From assembly GCA_018806915.1 (NCBI GenBank), contig JAGKQI010000045.1:1054001-1118000 (forward strand): DNA of 64,000 bases, given 5' to 3'. The notes under the pieces were generated by a model. That model saw nothing but the letters and a program-made list of their open reading frames with translations, was not told where the DNA came from and searched no databases. Positions 32,636 to 43,689 of the stretch are shown here, one piece after another. The translations under genes were made by a program, and so were the position numbers. Each line of letters begins with the position of its first letter. Within the stretch, counting starts at the first letter, position 1. The stretch comes from Phytophthora colocasiae. Lineage: Eukaryota; Oomycota; Peronosporomycetes; Peronosporales; Peronosporaceae.

Positions 32636-34266
32636 CATTACGGTGGCTAAGAACAACAAAAAATTTACCGCTCGGTGCATTGATTACACCCATCACCACG
32701 CAACCCTTTGCCGTCCCGTAGCCACTTCACCAACCCCAACACGGTGCATGGGGCGCATTCGAGCCCTAAGCTGAGTGCGTTGTGGTCCGTGACATTGGGC
32801 TATGTCTGGCAGCGCGGGTAAGCAAATGAGCCTACAGGTGAGCGGGACATCTAAACCTAAGCACTGTTCGACAATTCAGTCTTACTCTTCTGATGGATTT
32901 TGTAAATACGATAAAAAAACTGCGTTGATGACCCGTGAAAAAAATAATCATGTTGAATGCACATGAATTGATAATTAACGCTACTGCATCTCGACCACCC
33001 TAACTAACAGCAATACCGTACTCTCAGTGCGACACAAGCAGGCTCACACCACGATCGATCTCGGCTGCAACGTTTAACACTCAATTTAAAGACGACCAAC
33101 CCGGTACGGTCTTGTACAACATCCTGGCAAGTAGAGGCTCACATCGTCGTCGTGGTGGTGTTTGAGGTGTGGGTGGAGGAGAGGGACGGGGGGCGAGGAG
33201 TCACCAGCTCACCGGTCAACATACATTTGGTACGAATCCTTCAGCGAAATCAACAACACGAATAGCCATTGTTGCAGCACGTGGTTGATATGGCACAACA
33301 TGGCAAACAGTGCTTACCAGAGCAACTGGAGGAAAGCGTGCTGATAGCACGAAAACAGTATAAGCCTTGTAGTCATCATCGAGATCTCGCCCTTGTTGCG
33401 TTTGAGGTTGCCACAGACTCATTCTAGATCAAGCAGCTCGTTTTCCGTGAGGAAGTACCCGCAGCATCGCCGAAGAAATGCTCGATGGTTTGTTGCAAGC
33501 AGCGAGCATCATTCCACGAAGGTGGTACCGGCAGGTGGCTGCAGCCAATCGGCAGAACCATTGCGCATGGTGATCGATGGCGAGTCGTGATCGTTGCCGC
33601 GGACAGCATGGCAGATAGCATGGTTCACTTTAATGTATAGCGTCTCGTCCGTTGTGGATGCCAATAGGTGGATAATTCTTCAGCAGTGTTGCGAGCATCA
33701 TGTCGAAGAGCGTGGATCGACGTGGTGTACGGAGAGCAGGATCATAGCTCGACTGTGATCAGTTAGCTGGAGGAGGCGGGTGTTTTACGGCGGCTGGCAG
33801 TACTGCGACTCGTGTCGTGGGGAGGTTCGTGCAGATCCAGGAAAATTTGGAAATGAACTGGGTTTGCATTTTGGCGCGTTTGAGATCGCGATCGCTGCAT
33901 CTCACTTGACTGGGCCAAGATGAATGTGGGGTTGAAGCTACGAGCCAATCAGCGTGTCAGGATTTCGGAATGCATTCTGATTGGCTGACTCATTCAAAAG
34001 CGAAGACACTGGGCGAAAGCTTGGACGTTGAAGTCCACATTTCGCGCGCGAAGATCGTTTGGATTCTATGTTGAAGTCCAAGATCTCCCAGCCAATCCGA
34101 GTGCATTCCGAGATCCTGACACGCTGATTGGTGTAGTCAAGCGACGGTTCAGGATTTGTCTTGAGAACCTTTTCTGGTGACCTTTTCTTTATTTTACTCA
34201 AAAGTGACTATTTATTGTGATTTGATAATCGCTATATCAGTCAGCAGAGACAAAGCTTGTGTCTAT
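32636..34266 (+). repeat. 1.6-kb repeat, copy B (forward), left arm of palindrome
   Basis: 1,631 bp from CATTACGGTGGC to CTTGTGTCTAT, the same length as copy D. Compared with A it differs by a few substitutions and small indels (for example near 33220 and 33255). It continues at its right end into 34267-34820, which recurs inverted at 35995-36545. Confidence 0.9.
33945..34131. repeat. 187-bp hairpin inside the repeat (copy B example)
   Basis: Arms of about 43 bp begin CCAATCAGCGTGTCAGGA and end TCCTGACACGCTGATTGG, with TTCGGAATGCATTC facing GTGCATTCCGA, and enclose about 100 bp. The same hairpin exists in copies A, C and D. It resembles a nested miniature inverted-repeat element. Confidence 0.8.
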
Positions 34267-34820
34267 TACCATGGCATGGTAATGCTGGTAAAGCTTTGGT
34301 AATCTCTGGATTGACCACCAGGGTTATCGTTGTGGATCATAGACCGTCGCCACATACATTCTACATATGAGAAGTTTTGCAGATCCAGTTATTACAAGCG
34401 TGTGCTGTTCAAAGGACCAAATAGCATTGATTTAGTATACCCGAAAAACCTTGTCGGAACGAGATACTCGCGGAGATCGGTTCGAGCTAAACACCGTTGA
34501 GGTATTCATTTGGATACATTCGACGATCTCCTTGATATCGATTAGTTCACCAGAATAGGTTTCTACTTTCGACATCGCTCTAGTTTTTTTTCTGCATGGC
34601 CCAATAAATCTTGTCAAACCCCGGACAGGAAAGTTGCTTCAGGCTCCCCTTTCACCAAAGGAATCACTCATTACTCGTAGATAGCTTATTGTTGCTCTGT
34701 TGGGTAACAATGTCGGCTTGTAACAAAAGGCTGACCAAGTTTCAGTTGCTACTGGTTTCGTGTACGGAGAAGTTGTTTTAATTGCATCTAAGGATGCAAT
34801 ATTCTAAATCACTGGTCGTG

Positions 34821-35994
34821 GCTAGCAGTTATGATCTTTGAGCTTTATGGCTTTCGTTTTATCGGAAGTGATGATATGTTCTACAATTGTTACAGGCGTT
34901 GGTAGTTTAAATAATGCTGACGACTTAGTGGCCACTTGCGGTGAATGACTATATCGCCGCTAAGCATCAGACGAGTTTATCAATTTTGGCTTTTGTATCA
35001 TCCTGGTAGGCACCGTAACCTACATAGGTAACGGGCCATGGCCATGGGATGATCCAAGGAACGAGCCAGGTAGATAAAAAAAATATTGTGTTGTTGTGGT
35101 TTATCCCTTCATCGTGTAGGCCGTCAACAACGAGATCACTGTGATAAATATTAAATCCAAGTTCGCTGGTATTGCATACATCTGTTGAAGCCGACCTGGT
35201 TACCTCGTTTCATTGAATAGTTTGCCAGGTCACTCAAGTACAGCATCGCAGCGCTCAAACAAAATCCATCAACTCGGTTTAAATTCTTAGAAAAAGTATT
35301 ATGTTAAATCGGTTCTCAACAAGTTTTTTTGTCCCTTGAGCGTACGCTATTGGAGGTTTAAACGTGAGTACGATCGCAAGGAATGACAACCACTGCAGTT
35401 TATCACTTGGTCCCACGGATCCTCCGATGGAGATGGAGCGGAGAATGTCCACGTTGACGTCCATCATACATGTAGTTAGTGGTTTTGTTTTGGTTGCAGC
35501 GTTGCTGCGTTATGAGAGTCCGACGAGGTACTCATGCTGTTAGCGCCAAACTCTTGCAGTTCAAATGAAAACAAAACGTAGTAGTTGAAATAACGAGCAA
35601 AACTGATTGAAAACTTAAAGTGGCAACATTTCAGGCGATATGAAGTCCAACGCACACCAGGGCAGTATACTTGCAGACTGGAGGTCTGTTATTTACAGAA
35701 TAGTTCCTTCGGAAGCAGAATTCGTAAGTTTCACAAAAGCCATGTTAACGAGACCACTTCTTGGATTGTCCGTTTACGTTGAGGATGCTTCAACTACAGC
35801 CCAAAGACTTCAGACGATCACAACTTGAAACATACATAAACAACCATGAACAAGGTAAAGAATCGCGATTACGCTGAAAGTTGTCTGTCAAAGTGACGAC
35901 TACCTATTTCGGCTTACGTTGTTTAGCCCTGCGCCGTTATTGATATCTCCGGTATGTTCCTGGTTAAACGCTCATGTGTGTCCCCTGCATTCCA
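34821..35994. other. Palindrome loop, no supported gene
   Basis: Single-copy spacer between the two arms. A 28-codon ORF from 35640 ends at a good donor (GTAAGTT, 35724) and might be an exon of an unknown gene. A 62-codon minus-strand ORF at 35467-35279 has one hydrophobic segment. Neither is recognised. Confidence 0.35.
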
Positions 35995-36545
35995 CGACCA
36001 GTGATTTAGAATATTGCATCCTTAGATGCAATTAAAAACCTTCTCCGTACACGAAACCAGTAGCAACTGAAACTTGGTCAGCCTTTTGTTACAAGCCGAC
36101 ATTGTTACCCAACAGATCAACAATAAGCTATCTACGAGTAATGAGTGATTCCTTTGGTGAAAGGGGAGCCTGAAGCAACTTTCCTGTCCGGGGTTTGACA
36201 AGATTTATTGGGCCATGCAGAAAAAAAAACTAGAGCGATGTCGAAAGTAGAAACCTATTCTGGTGAACTAATCGATATCAAGGAGATCGTCGAATGTATC
36301 CAAATGAATACCTCAACGGTGTTTAGCTCGAACCGATCTCCGCGAGTATCTCGTTCCGACAAGGTTTTCGGGTATACTAAATCAATGCTATTTGGTCCTT
36401 TGAACAGCACACGCTTGTAATAACTGGATCTGCAAAACTTCTCATATGTAGAATGTATGTGGCGACGGTCTATGATCCACAACGATAACCCTGGTGGTCA
36501 ATCCAGAGATTACCAAAGCTTTACCAGCATTACCATGCCATTGTA

Positions 36546-37770
36546 ATAGACACAAGCTTTGTCTCTGCTGACTGATATAGCGATTATCAAATCACAATAA
36601 ATAGTCACTTTGAGTAAAATAAAAAAAAGGTAACCAGAAAAGGTTCTCAAGACAAATCCTGAACCGTCAGCTTGACTACACCAATCAGCGTGTCAGGATC
36701 TCGGAATGCACTCGGATTGGCTGGAGATCTTGGACTTCAACATAGAATCCAAACGATCTTCGCGCGCGAAATGTGGACTTCAACGTCCAAGCTTTCGCCC
36801 AGTGTCTTCGCTTTTGAATGAGTCAGCCAATCAGAATGCATTCCGAAATCCTGACACGCTGATTGGCTCGTAGCTTCAACCCCACATTCATCTTGGCCCA
36901 GTCAAGTGAGATGCAGCGATAGCGATCTCAAACGCGCCAAAATGCAAACCCAGTTCATTTCCAAATTTTCCTGGATCTGCACGGACCCTCCCCACGACAC
37001 GAGTCGCAGTACTGCCAGCCGCCGTAAAACACCCGCCTCCTCCAGCTAACTGATCACAGTCGAGCTATGATCCTGCTCTCCGTACACCACGTCGATCCAC
37101 GCTCTTCGACATGATGCTCGCAACACTGCTGAAGAATTATCCACCTATTGGCATCCACAACGGACGAGACGCTATACACCAAAGTGAACCATGCTATCTG
37201 CCATGCTGTCCGCGGCAACGATCACGACTCGCCATCGATCGCCATGCGCAATGGTTCTGCCGATTGGCTGCAGCCACCTGCCGGTACCACCTTCGTGGAA
37301 TGATGCTCGCTGCTTGCAACAAACCATCGAGCATTTCTTCGGCGATGCTGCGGGTACTTCCTCACGGAAAACGAGCTGCTTGATCTAGAATGAGTCTGTG
37401 GGCAACCTCAAACGCAACAAGGGCGAGATCTCGATGATGACTACAAGGCTTATACTGTTTTCGTGCTATCAGCACGCTTTCCTCCAGTTGCTCTGGTAAG
37501 CACTGTTTGCCATGTTGTGCCATATCAACCGCGGGCTTCAACAATGACTATTCGGGTAGTTGATTTTACTAAAGGGCTTCTACCGAATTTGACTGGACTG
37601 GAGACATTGACCCCTTCAGCTACAACCACCACCACGGCGGATTGAGCCTCCGTCGGTCAGGGTACTGCTCACTATCCTCCCGGGTTTGTCGGAATCCCGT
37701 TCAAATTGAAGAATTAAACGGTGAAGCCGAGATCGACTTTGGTGCGTGCCTGCTTGTCGTGTTGCCTAGT
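36546..37770 (-). repeat. 1.6-kb repeat, copy C (inverted, 5' part diverged or lost)
   Basis: Matches copy D closely from ATAGACACAAGC (36546) to about 37540, then falls abruptly to weak similarity until about 37770 and is lost. The last 400 bp of the full unit, including the CATTACGGTGGC end, is missing. Confidence 0.85.
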
Positions 37771-38291
37771 CTGATCCACCATCGGAACATCTATAGTAGA
37801 ACTACGTACGGGCACGCCGAATCCTCCTGTACGTCGCATGTAAATAAACTTAAGACCAACGTTAAGTACATCCCCATTAGTTTAGTGCGAGCTTGAACCG
37901 CCCGCATGACAAACAATTAGTTGAGATTTATCACGGTAGGCGCAATGTTTTATTCTTTTCGTGTATGTATACCCAACTAAAAACCTCCACACTAATCTCA
38001 TTGGCGAGGCTATTGGGCAACTATCACGTTCCAGCGAAGGGATTGGGTGATGGGTGAATGTAGGCCCCAATCGGCATGACGGGAATCCAAACGTGTGACC
38101 CCTGGGGCCGGAAAGCATCCACATCGATGGGTTCCGACGCGATCGCCCCCCCCCCCTTCCCTTCCCTCCATCACTTCACTCTGCAAAATGGATAGGACAA
38201 TGGACCTTCGGGCCAGGGATACCCGCCTAGATCCAATCAGGGTAAGAAGAAAACTAGGCGTTATGTAGTACGCAACTATGCTAACATACTC
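37771..38291. other. Intergenic, no gene seen
   Basis: No supported ORF. Contains a poly-C run of about 12 near 38148-38160. Confidence 0.4.
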
Positions 38292-39128
38292 ATGAACCAT
38301 GATCAGCTACCAACTATTAACGAAATAGTTACCAGTTGGGAAGCGACGGAACCGAAGGTACTCCATTTCTCTCTGTCTCGTACCGTACAGCTGCCACAAG
38401 AGGCTCAAGTTCGACAGTCTACTTCCTGTGTGCGTTTCAGCGGAAGGCAGCGTACGTATTAGCCCAAATGAACGAATTCAAGTACTCTAACTTCCTCAAT
38501 TTAGAAATACGAGTTACAATGTTGTTCTACGCATGATGTCGATGACTTCGTCGAGAGTTTGCCTGTAAGGGAGATGTTTCTTCTAAATTGCGAATTTTGG
38601 GATGGAGACGACGCCTGCAAGCATAACTTCATCTGGATGATTCGCTGGCTCGATCTGTGTATGGAACTTTCAAAGGTACTCATCATAACAACCGTAAATC
38701 ACTGAGCCTATTTCCTAACATACATTATTACTTTTGGTTCAGATTGATCGGGACATGTTGCGCAGACGGCTGGTGTTTTGAAAGATTTCATTGATGAGAA
38801 AGGAAAAGAACTTGATGCCAGGTGGAACCACTGGGTTTGGCTGCGTCGGGATCCGTCTATTGATCCCGAAAGGCTGCTTTTGATTGAGGCGCACTGCGAA
38901 AGTTTTGAGCGTGATCTCAACGGTGTTGAGGAGTTGTTCATCGCGATGAACGAGGTGGATATCATTGCAGACAAGCGACGGTTTGATGATGTCTGGCAAC
39001 CATGCCTGTGCGATAAATGTGTTTACTATCGGTCATCAGAATGGTTTGAAGACCAACCCGTTGACCTGACATATGATGTCCTACCTCCTCGGGCTATATA
39101 CCAACCGATCAAAGCATGGAGGTGGTAG
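38292..39128 (+). CDS. Orphan three-exon gene, 223 aa, unknown function
   Basis: Reconstructed exons 38292..38429, 38505..38675 and 38766..39128 give lengths 138, 171 and 363 nt, each a multiple of three, with GT-AG introns of 75 and 90 nt (a TCTAAC branch-like site before the first acceptor). Start MNHDQLPTINEIV. The protein is acidic and Trp-rich, with WDGDDACKHNFIWMIRWLDL in exon 2 and WNHWVWLRRDPSIDPERLL in exon 3. A Cys cluster (WQPCLCDKCVYY) and the end IKAWRW follow. There is no signal peptide or membrane segment. I do not recognise the family. It sits between inverted repeat copies C and D and shows no stop or frameshift, unlike all its neighbours. The second acceptor (38765) was chosen because the earlier AG at 38743 breaks the frame. 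Confidence 0.5.
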
Positions 39129-39660
39129 CGTCGAAGTAACTAACCCAAGGTCATGCGCGATTAGCTATATCTCTATACGCCAAGTCCAAGCGGTGCAGAC
39201 ATCTCGGAGAAGTTCTTCACGATCCAGCCACATCATCCATTGAGCAGATCATGTCTCGATACACTTAACGTGTATTTTGGACGCTCCATAAATCATCAAA
39301 TTCGCTTTTACTTTTCCTAACACCTCCACGACATGCACTATGCAGGCGGCTAGGGATATGTCACGCATTCTTCTGGTTTATTTATTTATTTTTACTTTTT
39401 AGCGTTAGCAGAAGTACCGTGCGCTTGTGGTACATACGGTACTGCGGTAAGTGTCATATTCTAAGGAAACATTAACGTTAGCTCAAGGGTTAAATATATT
39501 TACCAATCATCAGCCAATTTGGCTACACTATAAACAAAGTAAACTCACACAAGCTGAAAAAGGTTTTCGCTAGTAGTGACTCATCCCTAACTCAATTGCC
39601 TTCCGTGCTTGTCAAGATTAACAGCGGCATACAAGACGTGCCTCATACAACGTAATGGCG
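39129..39660. other. Intergenic, possible piggyBac-1-like terminus
   Basis: CGTTAGCTCAAGGGTTAA (39476-39493), read in reverse, matches the piggyBac-1 terminus with its TTAA at 16 of 18 positions. No partner end or coding remnant was identified. The rest of the stretch is AT-rich with no gene. Confidence 0.3.
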
Positions 39661-41291
39661 ATAGACACAAGCTTTGTCTCTGCTGACTGATATAGCGATT
39701 ATCAAATCACAATAAATAGTCACTTTTGAGTAAAATAAAGAAAAAGGTCACCAGAAAAGGTTCTCAAGACAAATCCTGAACCGTCGCTTGACTACACCAA
39801 TCAGCGTGTCAGGATCTCGGAATGCACTCGGATTGGCTGGGAGATCTTGGACTTCAACATAGAATCCAAACGATCTTCGCGCGCGAAATGTGGACTTCAA
39901 CGTCCAAGCTTTCATGCCCAGTGTCTTCGCTTTTGAATGAGTCAGCCAATCAGAATGCATTCCGAAATCCTGACACGCTGATTGGCTCGTAGCTTCAACC
40001 CCACATTCATCTTGGCCCAGTCAAGTGAGATGCAGCGATAGCGATCTCAAACGCGCCAAAATGCAAACCCAGTTCATTTCCAAATTTTCCTGGATCTGCA
40101 CGGACCCTCCCACGACACGAGTCGCAGTACTGCCAGCCGCCGTAAAACACCCGCCTCCTCCAGCTAACTGATCACAGTCGAGCTATGATCCTGCTCTCCG
40201 TACACCACGTCGATCCACGCTCTTCGACATGATGCTCGCAACACTGCTGAAGAATTATCCACCTATTGGCATCCACAACGGACGAGACGCTATACACCAA
40301 AGTGAACCATGCTATCTGCCATGCTGTCCGCGGCAACGATCACGACTCGCCATCGATCGCCATGCGCAATGGTTCTGCCGATTGGCTGCAGCCACCTGCC
40401 GGTACCACCTTCGTGGAATGATGCTCGCTGCTTGCAACAAACCATCGAGCATTTCTTCGGCGATGCTGCGGGTACTTCCTCACGGAAAACGAGCTGCTTG
40501 ATCTAGAATGAGTCTGTGGGCAACCTCAAACGCAACAAGGGCGAGATCTCGATGATGACTACAAGGCTTATACTGTTTTCGTGCTATCAGCACGCTTTCC
40601 TCCAGTTGCTCTGGTAAGCACTGTTTGCCATGTTGTGCCATATCAACCACGTGCTGCAACAATGGCTATTCGTGTTGTTGATTTCGCTGAAGGATTCGTA
40701 CCAAATGTGTTGACCGGTGAGCTGGTGACCCCTCGCCCCCCGTCCCTCTCCTCCACCCACACCTCAAACACCACCACCACGACGATGTGAGCCTCTACTT
40801 GCCAGGATGTTGTACAAGACCGTACCGGGTTGGTCGTCTTTAAATTGTGTGTTAAACGTTGCAGCCGAGATCGATCGTGGTGTGAGCCTGCTTGTGCCGC
40901 ACTGAGAGTACGGTATTGCTGTTAGTTAGGGTGGTCGAGATGCAGTAGCGTTAATTATCAATTCATGTGCATTCAACATGATTATTTTTCACGGGTCATC
41001 AACGCAGTTTTTATCGTATTTACAAAATCCATCAGAAGAGTAAGACTGAATTGTCGAACAGTGCTTAGGTTTTAGATGTCCCGCTCACCTGTAGGCTCAT
41101 TTGCTTACCCGCGCTGCCAGACATAGCCCAATGTCACGGACCACAACGCACTCAGCTTAGGGGCTCGAATGCGCCCCATGCACCGTGTTGGGGTTGGTGA
41201 AGTGGCTACGGGACGGCAAAGGGTTGCGTGGTGATGGGTGTAATCAATGCACCGAGCGGTAAATTTTTTGTTGTTCTTAGCCACCGTAATG
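39661..41291 (-). repeat. 1.6-kb repeat, copy D (inverted)
   Basis: 1,631 bp, full length, reverse complement of copy B with few differences. It begins ATAGACACAAGC and ends GCCACCGTAATG. It then continues into the inverted piggyBac-2 tail block (41292-41850), the arrangement seen in mirror image at copy A. Confidence 0.9.
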
Positions 41292-41850
41292 TCACTAAGG
41301 TGGCTAAAACATTGTGATACTTCTGATTCTTCTTACCATTTATACTGGATATAACCAGAAGTACTGTGCACGACTACATTGATGATGAAAAGCATCCGTA
41401 ATGGTGGCCGCTAGATGGCGTAACTCGTAGGTGAGATGACGAAAATCTTGATACTGGAGCAAACTTGACCCACTTGACATCTAAACAAACACATCAATGA
41501 TGGCCAACTATTTCCCAGTCAACCCACTATAAATTTTGTCAGTATACATTTTAGTGGGATAATAATTGTGCCACGACAAAATAAAAACAAATGATTGCTT
41601 CTGGACCAATAGTCTTGAATTAAGTATACAATGTAAACACAGCACTAATAATGGGTGCACTTCAGCTCTGTTCGCCAATACTTCCGAAACAACGATCCAG
41701 GGACCTGGCCGCACAAGACTTTTCTTTCCGCAGCTTTCTCTCCGCAACTATCAGAGGTTCTTTGAGCTTGTACAAGGTTGAAACTAATCGTAGGTTTCCT
41801 TTGCCAGAAAACAGCGAGAGAAAACCGGGCACGAATTTGATCTAGACGAT
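41292..41850 (-). repeat. Inverted, internally deleted piggyBac-2 tail
   Basis: Reverse complement of 27577-28094, then an abrupt join to the transposase segment RLDQIRARF (27006-27040). About 530 bp is missing at a junction with short shared bases (CTCTCGCT/GTTTTC). Confidence 0.8.
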
Positions 41851-41952
41851 TTATCTCGTAGTTCAACGATGACATGGTGGTGGTCTTTTTGTCAGAGGAT
41901 ATGACGGAATGCACTACTAAATCGTTTGCTACCTACGATCACTCTGCGCGCT

Positions 41953-43332
41953 TCAATACGCTACTGCCATTGCTCGTGTCAAGTTCCTTTTCTTGGACCT
42001 TTTGCGCGGGACCTTGGTTACGCGTTCCACACGACGGATGAAGTTGCAACGCCGTAGCCACACCAAGTTGGATAGTGGTTCTTCGTAAAACTCATCATCT
42101 TCTCCGCCTTCGTACCATCGATCAAAGATGCGCCGCTCCTCAGTGGCTTTGCCCACTTGCAACACAAAGCAATGTTTCAGTCCTTTCCTGCATGTAGCAC
42201 CTACCACGTAGACACCAGGGAGAAGCGGATACTTGGCGACATCTTCGATGCTATTGAGTGAGTGCTTGACTTTGTTTTGTCTGAAAACATTGCACGCTAA
42301 CGAGGCCTGATTTTCCCATAAGAACTCCAAAACTTCTTTATACCCTCACTTGAAATGCCTTCTTTACCATTGTCCCCATCATCATTATGGTCTTGAAACG
42401 TTTTTATTTGCTCCAAAGTGACAAGATCCAGCTCACCTTTCACGTGACATGCAATTCGGAATTGCACGGAAGAAACACTGATTGTCTTCCGAAGCTGTGT
42501 ACGTTGAAGGGAAACGCTGGTTAAACTGAGTATAAGTCAACTCCGCGAAGTGGTCTTTCCACTTGTCGATCCTTAGCATTTCCTTTCCAAAGCCGTCTTC
42601 CAACAACGATCTGGCCCAAACCCATGTTGCACAATATCGATGTCTATCATCACACCACTGAACTAGATAAGCTTCGTTAGGCCTACCGTAGTTAGTCCGG
42701 TCGAGTATAGCATAAACCTCCCAAGCCTTATTGAGGTCCCAAACGACACCAGCCTTCGCAATGTTTTGAGCCTTCGTAACTGGGTGGAAGCGCGGTGGCT
42801 TTGGAAGTGGGTTTGGCTTTGCTTGTGGAGTTCTACGGCATGTATCGGGCTCACTATCTTCTGACTCACTGTCGGCCTCGTCCACCTGTAAACGCCGGCG
42901 GGGGTGAAAAGGTGCATCATCGTCTTCAACTGCATCAATCCGTCCAGTACTACGAACTACGTCGATTGAAAGACCACAGCTTGCAATCTCCTGCTCTTCG
43001 GTGGTTTCTTCTGACTCCAGTCCCGCCGTGTTCACGAGGTCTATGGCCGGATTTGTATTGCTTCGGATATTCAAGAACGAATGTCGAGACTGGATAGTGC
43101 TTGATTTTTTGCCGTTGTGGTTTTTCATCCTGTAAACTATACCCACATTGACATTACCATGCTTACATTGCCATCCCGCAGCCGCTTCACTGACCCCGAA
43201 ACGTTGCGGAGGGCGCATGTGAGCCCCGAAGCTGAAGGCCTTGGGGTCAGCAACATTGGGCTGCATCCGACCACGCAGGATTTGAAGTGAGGAAGTTGAA
43301 AGAAGAACCGAACCGTTAACAGCATTGGACAA
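41953..43332 (-). pseudogene. Chromodomain-like / cysteine-peptidase-like pseudogene
   Basis: The minus-strand ORF 43332-42433 (299 codons) has an acidic disordered N-terminal half. It then has a chromo-like segment (WEVYAILDRTNYG, AYLVQWCDDRHRY, TWVWARSLLEDG). The frame ends just after SEDNQCFFRAI, where Gln-Cys followed by FxxA resembles the catalytic Cys of papain-fold peptidases. After two frame changes the ORF 42330-41953 continues with LLPGVYVVGA, GLKHCFVLQVG and RRIFD, which could supply the catalytic His and Asp. The C-terminus is Lys/Arg-rich. The peptidase reading is inferred from residue order only. Proteins of this layout in oomycetes are likely transposon-encoded. Confidence 0.5.
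43165..43275 (+). repeat. Conserved 110-bp module shared with the 1.6-kb repeat
   Basis: The stretch CCATCCCGCAGCCGCTTCAC... GACCCC... GGGCGCAT... GAGCCCC... AAGCTGA... ACATTGGGCT aligns with 28168-28270 in copy A (CCGTCCCGTAGCCACTTCAC...) and the equivalent sites in B and D at an estimated 75-80% identity. The surrounding sequence is unrelated. It may be a common terminal or regulatory part of two element families. Confidence 0.6.
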
Positions 43333-43477
43333 TGATTACATGGTGGGTGAGTGGAGAAAGAGAAGAAATATCTGCTGGCAAGTAGGTGAGGAAGTTGAAA
43401 GAAGAAGTGCAGTGCGTTGGACAATGGTTAAATGGTGGGTGAGTGGAGAAAGAGAAGAAATACCTGCTGGTAAGTAG
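43287..43477 (+). repeat. Tandem duplication, units of 99 and 92 bp
   Basis: Unit 1 43287-43385 and unit 2 43386-43477 both run from GTGAGGAAGTTGAAAGAAGAA to GCTGGYAAGTAG. Purine-rich; each unit ends in a splice-donor-like GTAAG/GCAAG. Confidence 0.85.
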
Positions 43478-43689
43478 ATACGTCTTTCGCACTTCGTCGA
43501 GTCGGATGCAGTCTTTGGTGATACAAGTGGAGCTCGTAAAGATAGTGTTCTGTAGTGAGTACTCCGATGACATGGTGATGACATAATGAGCTGCAAACAC
43601 TTGCATGTATAACCAGAAGCTCCGGGTTCTCAACACGTTGAACGCTACAGTCATCACATTGACTCAGTTCCCAGAAAGATGCAATCCAG

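Larger units (their letters stand above)
33032..37770. repeat. 4.7-kb imperfect palindrome (arms of about 1.8 kb, loop 1.17 kb)
   Basis: The left arm 33032-34820 (part of copy B plus 554 bp) is the reverse complement of the right arm 35995-37770 (551 bp plus copy C). The innermost matching bases are TCACTGGTCGTGG ending at 34820 and CCACGACCAGTGA starting at 35995. The inner 1.5 kb of each arm is close to identical; the outer 220 bp of the right arm is much more diverged. Confidence 0.88.

Noticed and set aside
38148..38160. Poly-C run as a structural element
   Set aside because: A simple homopolymer without further context; may also be an assembly or sequencing artefact.
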